A stretch of DNA of 64,000 bases from Bog-473 sp049513455 (GCA_049513455.1 JBEKWB010000009.1:1-64000), one strand, 5' to 3'; counted from the first letter of the stretch, positions 9,752 to 18,252 are shown. The notes: generated from the sequence alone by a model not told the origin. A program made the numbers and translations.

Positions 9752-10384
9752 TCAGGTGACCGACTCCTGCTCGAGCAGGAGGGCCAGTGCCTCGGCCGCC
9801 AGCCGCCGCTGCTCCGGCAGGTTCTTGCTCTGTTGCGGCGTGTCGAAGGGAAGGGCGCCCAGCATCGCCTCGCTGAGAGCCAGTCCACGAAGGACATGGA
9901 AGACCAGACCGCGCAGTGCTTGCCGCCGCACCGCCACGTCCTCGAAGAGCTTCTTCGTGAGACGATCCAACTGCGCCTCGACCGTGGCCGTGATTTTGGT
10001 CATCGTTTCGAGTGTCCGGGCCGAAGTCCGCGGGTCGTGCCGGAGATTCAGCAACACCTGGAGAAACGCCAGATACTGCGGGTCGGCGTAGTAACGCATC
10101 AGGATGTCGCCATAACTCTGAATCCGGATGGTCAGGGTTTCCCCGGCTATGTCGGCCATCGACAGATCTTCGACGAGACGGCGCGTCCCCTCTTCGAGAA
10201 CCGCCAGCATCAGGAGTTCTCGACTCCCGAAATGGTACTGGATGACCCCCCAGGACAGGCCGGCTCGTTCGGCGATGGCATTGGTGCTGGCCCGGTAGAA
10301 CCCCTCCGCGCTGATGCATGTGATGGCGGCGTCGATCACTCGTTGCCGGGTGGCCGAATCACGTTGCTGCTGCCGGGCGGCCAT
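9752..10384 (-). CDS. TetR-family transcriptional regulator
   Basis: A 210-residue TetR protein. The N-terminal helix-turn-helix (TRQRVIDAAITCISAEGF, then IAERAGLSWGVIQYHFGSR) is well conserved, and the C-terminal half is a helical ligand-binding domain. Its start lies right at the end of the thiolase-like gene (TGAGTGATG), so it is the last gene of a DUF35-thiolase-TetR operon; a GTG at 10387 is an alternative start. The CoA-transferase follows 102 bases downstream on the same strand behind its own operator-like motif. The ligand is probably an acyl-CoA or steroid-like intermediate of the neighbouring enzymes. Confidence 0.88.
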   Translation of the reverse strand: MAARQQQRDSATRQRVIDAAITCISAEGFYRASTNAIAERAGLSWGVIQYHFGSRELLMLAVLEEGTRRLVEDLSMADIAGETLTIRIQSYGDILMRYYADPQYLAFLQVLLNLRHDPRTSARTLETMTKITATVEAQLDRLTKKLFEDVAVRRQALRGLVFHVLRGLALSEAMLGALPFDTPQQSKNLPEQRRLAAEALALLLEQESVT

Positions 10385-10387
10385 CAC

Positions 10388-11533
10388 TCAGCCCCGGCCG
10401 AGCACGACCGCGCTGCGGCCGGCGCTGCAGAGGACGAGTTCCGCCCCATCCACCTGGTTCACCGCGTCGCCACGAAGCTGGCGCACCCCTTCGAGAATGT
10501 TGTTCACGCCGTGGATGTAACCCTCGCCCAGCAGGCCACCGTTGGTGTTGACCGGCAGTTTCCCGCCGATCTCGATGTTGCCATCGGCAATGAAATCCTT
10601 CGCTTCGCCCGGACCACAGAAACCGTACGCCTCGAGCTGGTAGAAGACGACGGGGCTGAAGTTCTCGTAGATCATCGCCACATCAATGTCCCCGGGCCCG
10701 ATGCCGGCCGTCTCCCAGAGCTGCCGGGCCGTGTACTCGGCCTCCGGAAAACGGGAGATGTCATCGTGGTAGTAGTTGAAGATCGTCTCGCCGAAGATGG
10801 TGTTGCCCTGCGTGGCGGCCTGAATCGTCACCGGGGGCCGCCGGAGGTCCTTGGCCCTGTCCGCCCTCGTCACGATCAGAGCGACTCCCCCGTCGCTCTC
10901 CTGGCAGCAGTCGAGCAGGCGCAGAATCGGTTCGACGATCCACCGGGAGGCCTGATGGTCCGCCAGCGTGATCGGACGCTCGTAGTACCACGCGTTCGGG
11001 TTGGTTGCGGCGTGTCGACGAGCCACTACCGAGTAGCGCCCGAAGTCCTCGTTGGTGACGCCATAGCGATGCATGTACCGCTGAAACCAGAGCGAGTACG
11101 CCTTGGCCGGCGTATCGAGCCCGTAGGGAAGGTACCAATTCATGGCCGGCGGAGGTGGGCCGGCCATGGGCTGGCCGAAGCGCCTGCCCGACCGCTCGTT
11201 GAAGGCGCGGTACACGACCACGACATCGGCGACGCCGGACACCACTGCCGCGACCGCATGCTCAATGGTGGCCGAAGACCCACCACCCCCGAACGGGGTC
11301 CGAGAGGTCCAACGCATCTCACGGATACCCACGGACCGCATGAGGTTCAGCTCATCATTCGGGTCGATGGTGAACGTGACCGATCCGTCCACGTCGGCCG
11401 GCTCCAAGCCGGCGTCCTCAATGGCGGCGCGGACGGCCTCAGCGCAGAGTTGGAGCTCACTACGACCTGAATCCTTGGAGAACTCGGTCTGACCGATCCC
11501 GACGATGGCTGCCGCTCCCTTGATCGATGGCAT
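10388..11533 (-). CDS. Thiolase-like protein (lipid-transfer/SCP2 type, probable retro-aldolase)
   Basis: A 381-residue protein beginning MPSIKGAAAIVGIGQTEFS, the standard start of SCP2-type thiolases. The usual N-terminal catalytic cysteine position reads TPFGGGGSSATIEHA, with no cysteine. The C-terminal half has CGPGEAKDFI and NTNGGLLGEGYIHG. Thiolase-like proteins lacking this cysteine and encoded with a DUF35 partner (Ltp2 and relatives) act as retro-aldolases on steroid side chains; that role is inferred here. Its ATG overlaps the TGA of the DUF35 gene (TGATG), so the two are translationally coupled and probably form a complex. The open frame extends further upstream but that part is antisense-like. 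Confidence 0.88.
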   Translation of the reverse strand: MPSIKGAAAIVGIGQTEFSKDSGRSELQLCAEAVRAAIEDAGLEPADVDGSVTFTIDPNDELNLMRSVGIREMRWTSRTPFGGGGSSATIEHAVAAVVSGVADVVVVYRAFNERSGRRFGQPMAGPPPPAMNWYLPYGLDTPAKAYSLWFQRYMHRYGVTNEDFGRYSVVARRHAATNPNAWYYERPITLADHQASRWIVEPILRLLDCCQESDGGVALIVTRADRAKDLRRPPVTIQAATQGNTIFGETIFNYYHDDISRFPEAEYTARQLWETAGIGPGDIDVAMIYENFSPVVFYQLEAYGFCGPGEAKDFIADGNIEIGGKLPVNTNGGLLGEGYIHGVNNILEGVRQLRGDAVNQVDGAELVLCSAGRSAVVLGRG

Positions 11534-11934
11534 CAGGCACCCCCGCCGGCCGGCCGGAATTGAGGGAGCACGATGCCGTCGACTTCGGCAAAGGAGACCT
11601 CGAGCAGCAGGCCGTTCTCGACCTCCGCCACATCGATCCCGACGAGATTGGATACGAGGCGCACCCCTTCGTCGAGCTCGACCAGGGCGACGATACGAGC
11701 CATGTCGTCGGGCTCGCTCGGGTGTTGCGACAGGATCCAGCTGTGCAGGATTCCCCGGCCCGAGAGCTCCTGCACATCCCACTCGAGCGACCCGCACGCC
11801 GGGCACATCGGAGACGGGGGATGCTGCAGTCGCCGGCAGCCCGCGCACCGTCGCACGAGCAACCTCCCCTCCTTGACCCCGTTCCAGAAGAACTCGTCGT
11901 CTCGATCCACGGTCGGCGACACGGCATGGGGCAT
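11533..11934 (-). CDS. DUF35 OB-fold protein with rubredoxin-like zinc ribbon
   Basis: A 133-residue protein starting MPHAVSPTVDRDDEFFWNGV. It has the zinc-ribbon cysteines CAGC and CPAC near residues 35-52, followed by an OB-fold (GRGILHSWILSQHPS). This is the standard DUF35 arrangement of partners of thiolase-like and MaoC-like enzymes, needed for their stability or CoA binding. An AGAGGT ribosome binding site lies six bases before the ATG. The stop overlaps the start of the thiolase-like gene, forming a coupled pair. It is divergent from the amidohydrolase across a 118-base promoter region. Confidence 0.9.
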   Translation of the reverse strand: MPHAVSPTVDRDDEFFWNGVKEGRLLVRRCAGCRRLQHPPSPMCPACGSLEWDVQELSGRGILHSWILSQHPSEPDDMARIVALVELDEGVRLVSNLVGIDVAEVENGLLLEVSFAEVDGIVLPQFRPAGGGA

Positions 11935-12019
11935 GGAACACCTCTTTCTCTGGAGCCTGAGCGCGGCCGACGGGCCCGGCAACCATGCGCGCTTGCAATA
12001 CCCGGCTGATGCGATGATT

Positions 12020-12036
12020 ATTGTAGTTACTATATT
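12020..12036. promoter_or_regulatory. Operator-like palindrome in divergent promoter region
   Basis: ATTGTAGTTACTATATT lies between the divergent DUF35 and amidohydrolase genes, 16 bases before the latter's start. Its centre TAGT-T-ACTA is a palindrome, and 6 of 8 bases match in the longer arms. It equals the sequence at 9689-9708 apart from three missing central bases. A TetR-type operator controlling both directions is likely; its closeness to the amidohydrolase start fits repression. Confidence 0.5.
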
Positions 12037-12052
12037 ACCTCGGGAGGTTCTG

Positions 12053-13174
12053 ATGGCGACGCAGACACTGGAGCGGTTGATCTCCTCGGACGACCATGTC
12101 GATCTCAGCCATGAGGACGTCAAGAAGCACCTCACCCCGAAGCTTCATGACGACTACGACGAGGCAGTCCTCTCCTTCCGCAGGTCAATGGTGAACATGG
12201 TGTCGTCGGAGTCCAACCAGCGCTGGCGCGAGCAGGAGGGGCTGGCGCCCGACCCGACGGTCAGCATGACCAGTAACCGCAACCACGCCGCCAGCGGCAG
12301 GGCGGGCCACACCGATCCCCGTGAGCGCCTCCGGGACATGGACGCCGACGGGGTCTCCGCGTCGGTGACCTACTGCGAGGTCAGCGCGTTCCGCTATCTC
12401 TACATGGTCAAGAATGGCTGGAAGGAGGCCACCAGGGCGTTCAACGACACCCTGGCGGACTTTGCGTCCGTCGATCCGGGGCGCTTGATCATCTCCTACC
12501 AGATCCCGATTCACGACATCGATGCCGCCGTCGACGAAGTCAGGCGTGCGGCGGCGCAGGGATGCAAGTCACTGCAGCTCCCGGTGTTCCCCGCCGAGCT
12601 CGGGCTGCCGGACTACTGGGACCGTCGCTACGACCCGCTCTGGTCGGCGATCCAGGACACCGACCTGCCCATCTGTTGCCACATCGGCATGAACAGCGCA
12701 CTCGAGGACCTGGCCCGGCGCGACCCGACCCCTCAGAAGGGCATCTTCGTTCCCCTCGTGGCACTGTCCGCGGCGGAGGCGTTCGGCATGTGGGTCATGG
12801 GCGGGGTGTTCGAGCGATTTCCACTTCTCAAGGTGGTATTCGTCGAGCCGGGACTCGGCTGGGTCTCCTGGTGGCTCTACATCGTCGACGACCTGGTGGC
12901 GCGACAGGGGTACGAGTTTCCCGCCATCACAAAGCCCCCGAGCCACTACTTCCGGCAAAACGTCTTCCTGACGTTCATCGACGAGCCCGATGCGGTGCGG
13001 CACGCCCATGACCGGCTGGGCGTCGAGAACATCATGTGGTCGTCCGACTACCCCCACCCGGTGTCGAGTTGGCCCCACTCCCACGCGCTCGTCGACACGA
13101 TGTTCGCGGGAGTGGACGCAAAAGAGCGCGAGCTCATTGTGAGCGGGAACGCCGCCCGCGTGTGGAGGCTCTGA
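12053..13174 (+). CDS. Amidohydrolase family 2 (TIM-barrel hydrolase/decarboxylase)
   Basis: A 373-residue protein starting MATQTLERLISSDDHVDLSH behind a GGGAGG ribosome binding site. It has the amidohydrolase-2 landmarks: SSDDHVD near residue 11 (metal-site HxD/DDH type), CCHIGMNSAL near residue 205, GGVFERFPLLKVVFVEPG near 250, and the C-terminal MWSSDYPHPVSSWP (metal-binding Asp). Relatives decarboxylate or hydrolyse ring and acyl compounds with a single divalent metal, as in the ACMSD family. The substrate is unknown. It stands opposite the DUF35-thiolase-TetR operon and shares its operator-like motif, so it is probably in the same pathway. Confidence 0.88.
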   Translation: MATQTLERLISSDDHVDLSHEDVKKHLTPKLHDDYDEAVLSFRRSMVNMVSSESNQRWREQEGLAPDPTVSMTSNRNHAASGRAGHTDPRERLRDMDADGVSASVTYCEVSAFRYLYMVKNGWKEATRAFNDTLADFASVDPGRLIISYQIPIHDIDAAVDEVRRAAAQGCKSLQLPVFPAELGLPDYWDRRYDPLWSAIQDTDLPICCHIGMNSALEDLARRDPTPQKGIFVPLVALSAAEAFGMWVMGGVFERFPLLKVVFVEPGLGWVSWWLYIVDDLVARQGYEFPAITKPPSHYFRQNVFLTFIDEPDAVRHAHDRLGVENIMWSSDYPHPVSSWPHSHALVDTMFAGVDAKERELIVSGNAARVWRL

Positions 13175-13202
13175 CCCGATCCCCCGGCGCGAACGTCTGA
13201 GT

Positions 13203-13601
13203 ATGGATGCCGACGCGGTCATCGCTGCGCTGGGTCTGGTGCCCCACCCGGAAGGGGGTCTCTACTGCCAAACCTGGGCGGACGAGGCCGGGACCGCCAT
13301 CTACTTCCTCCTGCGGGAGGGAGCGGGATCCGATTGGCATCGGGTGCACGGCCGCGCCGAAATCTGGCACTTCTACGCGGGTGCCTCGGTCGAGCTCACC
13401 GTCAGCGAATGGAGTCCCGGCGGCCCGGACGCCCGGACGACGTTGCTCGGCATCGACCTGGACGCCGCGGAAAGGCCGCAGGCCATCGTCCCCGCCGGCT
13501 GGTGGCAATGTGCCCGCACCCTGGGGGACTGGTCCCTCGTCGGCTGCACCGTCGCGCCACCATTTTCTTTCGACGCGTTCGAAATGGCACCGGGCCGATG
13601 A
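13203..13601 (+). CDS. Cupin DUF985 family protein
   Basis: A 132-residue single-domain cupin matching the DUF985 pattern: GLVPHPEGGLYCQTW near the start, TAIYFLL, then HRVHGRAEIWHFYAGASVEL, and VPAGWWQCART near residue 100. Family members are small beta-barrels of unknown or sugar-related function. It begins 29 bases after the amidohydrolase stop and may be co-transcribed. A GC-rich hairpin follows its stop. Confidence 0.85.
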   Translation: MDADAVIAALGLVPHPEGGLYCQTWADEAGTAIYFLLREGAGSDWHRVHGRAEIWHFYAGASVELTVSEWSPGGPDARTTLLGIDLDAAERPQAIVPAGWWQCARTLGDWSLVGCTVAPPFSFDAFEMAPGR

Positions 13602-13602
13602 C

Positions 13603-13621
13603 ATCCCGCGCGCGCGGGGAT
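13603..13621. terminator. GC-rich hairpin after the cupin gene
   Basis: The sequence around ATCCCGCGCGCGCGGGGAT is almost self-complementary and lies directly behind the cupin stop. No T-run follows, so a classical intrinsic terminator is not certain; hairpins without U-tails have been proposed as terminators in actinobacteria. Confidence 0.3.
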
Positions 13622-13694
13622 CGCACGCAGCACACCCGGCGCAGAGGTCGGCACGACGCATATAGTTCGTCACCTCGGCGCAAAAGGAGGCCCA

Positions 13695-14615
13695 GTGCTC
13701 GAAGTTGACCCGGAAATCGCAGCGCTCGTTTCCACCATTCCCATCGGTACCCTCGACGCTGAGGTCCTCGAGGCGATGCGCGAGGGCATAGGGGCCCTTC
13801 CCGTCGAGCTCTCCGACAAGGTCGAACGGAAGGACTACGTCGTCCCGGGCGATCCCGACGTCGTCATCCGGGTTCACCGGCCGGTGGGGGTGAGCGGGCC
13901 CCTGCCCTGCTTCTACGCGGTCCACGGGGGCGGCTACGTGCTCGGCAGCTATGCCATGGACGATGCCCGGTTCGATGCGTGGTGTCCCGAGTTCCAGTGC
14001 GTCGGGGTGTCGGTCGAGTACCGACTCGCTCCCGAGACGCCCTATCCGGGGCCGCTCGACGACTGTTACCTCGGGCTCAAATGGGTCTATGACCACCACG
14101 ACGAGATCGGCGTCGACCCAGGTCATATCGGCATCGGCGGCGTCAGCGCCGGGGGCGGCCTGGCGGCCGGCCTGGCCTTGCTGGCCCGGGACAGGGGTGA
14201 GGTCCCCTTGCGTTTCCAGCTTCTCGACTGCCCCATGCTCGACGATCGCCAGACCACGCCGTCCAGTCAGCTCGACGGCCTCCACGTCTGGAACCGCCAC
14301 TCCAACACCTTCGGCTGGCGTTCCTACCTCGGCGATCTCTACGGCACTGCGGACGTACCGCCGTACGCCGCCGCGGCGCGGGCCACGGACCTCACCGGAC
14401 TCCCACCGGCGTACATCTGTGTCGGCGGAGTCGACGGATTTCGCGATGAGGACATCCTCTACGCCACCCGCCTCAACCAGGCCGGGGTGGCGGCGGACCT
14501 TCACGTGTACTCCGGCGCCCCCCATGGGGTGATGATGTTCACCGACTCGCCCGTGGCCAAGCGCTATGCGCAGGGAACCAACGCCTGGGTCGGCCAACAA
14601 CTTCGGCGGAGCTGA
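13695..14615 (+). CDS. Alpha/beta hydrolase of the hormone-sensitive lipase (esterase) family
   Basis: A 306-residue esterase. It shows the oxyanion-hole motif HGGG (FYAVHGGGYVLGSY), the nucleophile elbow GVSAGGG near residue 153, an acidic residue in VDGFRDEDILYA and the catalytic His in YSGAPHGVMMF. These mark the HSL/arylacetamide deacetylase family, which hydrolyses short acyl esters. The GTG start at 13695 has AAGGAGG at 13684-13690. Its last 52 bases overlap the end of the convergent histidine-kinase gene. Confidence 0.9.
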   Translation: MLEVDPEIAALVSTIPIGTLDAEVLEAMREGIGALPVELSDKVERKDYVVPGDPDVVIRVHRPVGVSGPLPCFYAVHGGGYVLGSYAMDDARFDAWCPEFQCVGVSVEYRLAPETPYPGPLDDCYLGLKWVYDHHDEIGVDPGHIGIGGVSAGGGLAAGLALLARDRGEVPLRFQLLDCPMLDDRQTTPSSQLDGLHVWNRHSNTFGWRSYLGDLYGTADVPPYAAAARATDLTGLPPAYICVGGVDGFRDEDILYATRLNQAGVAADLHVYSGAPHGVMMFTDSPVAKRYAQGTNAWVGQQLRRS

Positions 14616-16075
14616 AGCACGACCCGGAACAGCGCCCCGCCCATCTGGCCCCTCCCGACCTCAACGGAACCTCCGTGAGCCTTGACGATGCTGGCCACGA
14701 TGGCAAGCCCCAGTCCAGCGCCTCCCGTGTCGCGCGAGCGCGAAGGGTCTGATCGGAAGAACCGCTCGAACACGAGAGCCGTGTCGCCGTCGCCCAGGCC
14801 CGGACCCTCGTCTTCCACCTCGACCACTGCTCTGTCGCCGACCTGACCGACTCGGACTGCGGTGGCCGTTCCCGCTGGTGTGTGGGCCCTCACGTTCTTC
14901 AAGAGGTTGTCAATCACCTGGCGCAGGGCGATGGGGTCCCCCGTGACCTCCACGACATCCGCGGCCTCGAACGCGATAGGCCATTGCGACCCCATCATGC
15001 GGGCCGTCTGGACGGACTCCATCACCAGCCCCACCAACTCGACGAGCTCGGATTCCAACGGTGGCTGCTCGTCGAAACGCGCCAGAACGAGCAGGTCCTC
15101 CACCAGGCGGGCCATGCGACCGGTCTCGCGCTCTATTCCCGACATGAGGCGGCCCATGTCGTCACCGCCCTGGCTGGCCGCGCGCGAGAAGAGCTGGGCA
15201 TAGGCCGAAACGGCTGCGATCGGCGTACGAAGCTCGTGGGACGCGTCCGAGACAAATCGCCGCAGGCGGGTCTTCGAGGCTTGCAACTCGTCGAATCCGG
15301 ATTGGATGCGCTCCAGCATCACGTTGAGCGCCTCGGCGACACGACCCATTTCGGTGCGCGTAGTCGCATGAGGAACGCGATGGACGAGGTCACCGGCGGT
15401 GATCGCCTCAGCCGTCCGGACGACATCTCGCAACGGACGCAGACCGAGACGTACGAGCCACAGCCCGACGAGGACCGCGACGGCGAGCGCTCCACCGGTG
15501 ACCGCCAGCTCGAGGAGCAGCAACCGATCGAGCGTGCCGGCGATGCCTGACGTCGGGTCGGCGACCACGAGGAGATCCCCTCCGCGCAGCTGAAGCGCGT
15601 CAACCACAAAGGTGGGGCCACCGGCGGCGGTCGAGGAAGCCGTGAAGTAGGGGGCAAGCCCCTTGCTCCCCGTACCGACCGAGTACGGCGTCACCACCGC
15701 GGTCAGTCTGGGGGAATACGCCTTGTGGCCAGGTGCGAACGCCGGACATTCGTCCCCATCCACCACCCGGTCCCCTGGGGTGAGCACCTCTAGGAACATC
15801 CCCGGCGCACTCTCTCGTCCGAGGGCGCAGAAGGTTGGTCCGCTCGGCTGCTGACCGCCCATCGGCAACGCCCCGGTGCCGGGTGGATCGGTCACGGGCG
15901 GCTGTGTCGCCGCGGCCTCGACGCTCTGTTGTGCCACCTGAAGCGTCGAATCCACCTGGCGGTAGAGATACGACTTCAACGACGCGTACACCGCGACATC
16001 GGCGAGCGCCAGCGCCAGTAACGCGACAGTCCCGACGGCCAGAATCAGGCGCACCCGGAGCGACATGCGGCTCAT
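14564..16075 (-). CDS. Membrane sensor histidine kinase
   Basis: A 503-residue kinase. Transmembrane helices lie at about residues 8-28 and 185-210 and flank an extracytoplasmic sensor region. A HAMP domain follows (RPLRDVVRTAEAITAGDL), then the HisKA phosphoacceptor (VSDASHELRTPIAAVS), the N box (IDNLLKNVRAHTPAG), G1 (VEDEGPGLG) and G2 (GGAGLGLAI). It partners the response regulator directly upstream (stop 16 bases before this start). The start ATG 16075 is preceded by GCAGGG; the longer open frame upstream is antisense to the regulator. It ends inside the convergent esterase gene. Confidence 0.93.
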   Translation of the reverse strand: MSRMSLRVRLILAVGTVALLALALADVAVYASLKSYLYRQVDSTLQVAQQSVEAAATQPPVTDPPGTGALPMGGQQPSGPTFCALGRESAPGMFLEVLTPGDRVVDGDECPAFAPGHKAYSPRLTAVVTPYSVGTGSKGLAPYFTASSTAAGGPTFVVDALQLRGGDLLVVADPTSGIAGTLDRLLLLELAVTGGALAVAVLVGLWLVRLGLRPLRDVVRTAEAITAGDLVHRVPHATTRTEMGRVAEALNVMLERIQSGFDELQASKTRLRRFVSDASHELRTPIAAVSAYAQLFSRAASQGGDDMGRLMSGIERETGRMARLVEDLLVLARFDEQPPLESELVELVGLVMESVQTARMMGSQWPIAFEAADVVEVTGDPIALRQVIDNLLKNVRAHTPAGTATAVRVGQVGDRAVVEVEDEGPGLGDGDTALVFERFFRSDPSRSRDTGGAGLGLAIVASIVKAHGGSVEVGRGQMGGALFRVVLQLRRSCWPTQALVPCA

Positions 16076-16091
16076 GGCCCTGCGAGTGCGC

Positions 16092-16799
16092 TCACCTCGT
16101 CGCGGCGTCCGGCTCACGCAAGACGTAGCCGACGAGGCGGACGGTGTGAATGAGCGGGGCGCCATGCCTCTCCAGCTTCCGGCGCAGGTAACTGACGTAG
16201 GTCTCGACCACGTTCGCCTCCCCGCCGAAGTCGTAGTGCCAGACGTAGTCGAGTATCTGAGACTTCGACAGCACATGTCGAGGATTGAGCATGAAGTACC
16301 GCAACAGGTTGAACTCGGCCGCCGTGAACTTGACGTTGATGCCTCCCCGCCTGACTTCGTGCGCCGCCTCGTCGAGCTCGAGGCCGGCGAAACGGAGCAC
16401 ACCGTCATCGTCCGGATTGACCCCCACTCGACGCAGGATCGTCTTCACCCGGGCGATCACTTCGGCCAGCGCGAACGGTTTGGCGACATAGTCGTCCCCG
16501 CCGATCGTCAATCCCGCCAGCTTGTCGTGGAGCGTGTCCCGCGCGGTAACGAAGAGGATCGGGACGTCGACACCATCCGCGCGCAACCGACGAGTGACCT
16601 CGAGTCCGTCCAGTCCGGGCAGCATCACGTCGAGGATCACCAGATCTGGTGGGTCCTCCTGCGCCAACGCGAGAGCATCCCTCCCGGTGACGGCCACATC
16701 GACCTCGAATCCCTCGTAGCGCAGGGATGTGGCCACGGCGTCAACGATGGACGGTTCGTCATCCACGACGAGCACCCTGGGAGCGGTGTCCTTGGTCAC
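16092..16799 (-). CDS. OmpR-family response regulator
   Basis: A 235-residue regulator. The receiver domain has the acidic pair in LVVDDEPSIVDA, the phosphorylated Asp in LVILDVMLPG and the Lys in YVAKPF. A winged-helix output domain follows (LSKSQILDYVWHYDFGG, VETYVSYLRRKLE). The GTG at 16799 has AAAGGAGG at ideal spacing; the GTG at 16808 would place the ribosome binding site too close. Together with the downstream kinase it forms an MprAB/TcrYX-like pair. The Ser/Thr-rich peptide gene and the Mau-like locus begin divergently 178 bases away and are possible targets. Confidence 0.94.
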   Translation of the reverse strand: MTKDTAPRVLVVDDEPSIVDAVATSLRYEGFEVDVAVTGRDALALAQEDPPDLVILDVMLPGLDGLEVTRRLRADGVDVPILFVTARDTLHDKLAGLTIGGDDYVAKPFALAEVIARVKTILRRVGVNPDDDGVLRFAGLELDEAAHEVRRGGINVKFTAAEFNLLRYFMLNPRHVLSKSQILDYVWHYDFGGEANVVETYVSYLRRKLERHGAPLIHTVRLVGYVLREPDAATR

Positions 16800-16977
16800 G
16801 CTGCTCACCTCCTTTGTCCCTACGATCACTCCTCGGAATCCACTTTGGATGTGCGCCGGCTGATGACGCTCTGTGAAAACCGCCTCGTCGCGGCTCACAG
16901 CCGGTGCCAAGCGTGCTACCGGGTGGAGGGTAGGCCGAGATGGTTTCATCGCGTCGTCCAGCGAATGGGAGGACGTG

Positions 16978-17292
16978 ATGAAAGGCACAGACGAACGGAG
17001 TTCGCCCCAGTCCCGTCAGCGGGCCCGGAAGCGCCTGCGACGAATGACGCAGTCCGCCGTGGCGGCTGCAACTGCATCCACGGCCCTCATCGGCCTTCTG
17101 GTCGCGAGCGAGAAACCTGGAGCGAGCAGCGCCGAGACGGCGACCTCGCGAACCGGTTCCTCGTCCTCGACCGCTACCGGCACGGCGCGCACGACGTCCT
17201 CGCCGTCCGCCAGGGCGACGAGCACGACAACCACCACGACGACGCCGACCACAACCACGAAGTCGGCCACGGTGACCTCGGGAGGTACGTAG
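16978..17292 (+). CDS. Small membrane-anchored Ser/Thr-rich protein
   Basis: A 104-residue protein. The first 30 residues are strongly basic (RQRARKRLRRMTQ). One transmembrane helix follows (SAVAAATASTALIGLLVAS, residues ~34-52), then a low-complexity Ser/Thr tail with a run of seven threonines, ending TVTSGGT. It looks like a type II anchored protein with an exported, possibly glycosylated tail. GGGAGG precedes the start. ApbE starts one base after its stop, so the two are an operon; the tail could be a flavinylation target, but it does not carry the usual D-x-x-(S/T)-G-A-(S/T) motif. Confidence 0.65.
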   Translation: MKGTDERSSPQSRQRARKRLRRMTQSAVAAATASTALIGLLVASEKPGASSAETATSRTGSSSSTATGTARTTSSPSARATSTTTTTTTPTTTTKSATVTSGGT

Positions 17293-17293
17293 C

Positions 17294-18252
17294 ATGACGC
17301 AGACGCTCGACTACCGGACCTCGCCCGATCCTTTGACCGTACGCAGCTTTCATGCCATTGGCACGACGGCAACCGTCGTGGTACAGGAGCCGAGCAGAGC
17401 CGAGTCCGCGGAGAGAATGCTACGAGAGGAAATCGAATCGATCGACCTTGCCTGCAGTCGATTCCGTAGCGATTCGGAATTGGAGATGGTACATGCCCAT
17501 GCGGGAGCGGCCGTGCGGGTGAGTTCGCTGCTCTTCAGCGCGCTCGCCGCCTCCTATGAAGTGGCTGAACGCACACATGGCGCGTGGATCCGACGGTGGG
17601 CAACGCCATCGCCGCTCTCGGCTACGACGCGGATCTCAGCGAGGTGCAGGCGCGCCCGGCGAACCCGGTGGCGGCACTGCGTCCCGTCGCCGGGTTCACC
17701 CATCTTCACCTCAATTCGGCCCGCCGGACGGTTCGCATCCCCCGGGGGGTGCGATTGGACCTCGGTTCTTCGGCCAAGGCGTTCGCCGCCGACCATGCCG
17801 CCGCACGGATCTGCCATGAACTGGGGTCCGGCGTCTTGGTCAGCCTCGGTGGGGATATTGCGGTCGCCGGAACTCCACCCCCGGGCGGCTGGGCAATCGG
17901 CATTGCCGTCGACTCTTCAACCCCGGTCGACCGGGTGACTCAAGTCGTGGCCGTTCATTGCGGAGGACTGGCCAGCTCGAGTACGGCAGTGCGAACGTGG
18001 GACTCCGGCGGGCGCCGCGTCCACCACATCATCGATCCCGCGAGTGGTGACTGCGTCGCGCCGTACTGGACCCTGGTGTCGGCGACCGGTGAGAGCTGTG
18101 TCGCGGCCAACGCCGTTTCCACTGCAGCCATAGTCTGGGGAGAGCGTGCGTGGCGACAACTCGCGTCGTTCGATCAGGCCGTTCGCATGGTCCGCCACGA
18201 TGGTCGGATCTTCTCGCTCAACGGATGGCCCGCTGAAGCCGCAACAACCTGA
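17294..18252 (+). pseudogene. ApbE-type FAD:protein FMN transferase, frameshifted
   Basis: Two frames together give a whole ApbE protein of about 318 residues. The first (17294 to ~17584) has FHAIGTTATVVV, FRSDSELEMVHAHAG and AERTHGA. The second continues DPTVGNAIAALGYDADL, LDLGSSAKAFAAD, SLGGDIAVAG and HHIIDPASGD, all standard family blocks. They join if one base is restored at about 17582-17586 (GGCGCGTGGATCCG should read GCG-GTG-GAT). ApbE attaches FMN to Thr/Ser of exported electron-transfer proteins. Either the gene is inactive or this is a one-base sequence error. It sits between the anchored peptide and the Mau-like genes. Confidence 0.85.

Noticed and set aside
8532..11470. Plus-strand frames of 365 and 644 codons across the CoA-transferase, TetR and thiolase genes
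   Set aside because: All are shadows of well-supported minus-strand genes with family motifs.
13134..14600. Minus-strand frame of 488 codons opposite the cupin and esterase
   Set aside because: No motif; the plus-strand genes have catalytic motifs and ribosome binding sites.
17180..17275. ACGACG/ACCACG-rich tract as a possible origin or protein-binding array
   Set aside because: It is the low-complexity Thr/Ser codon run of the small membrane protein.
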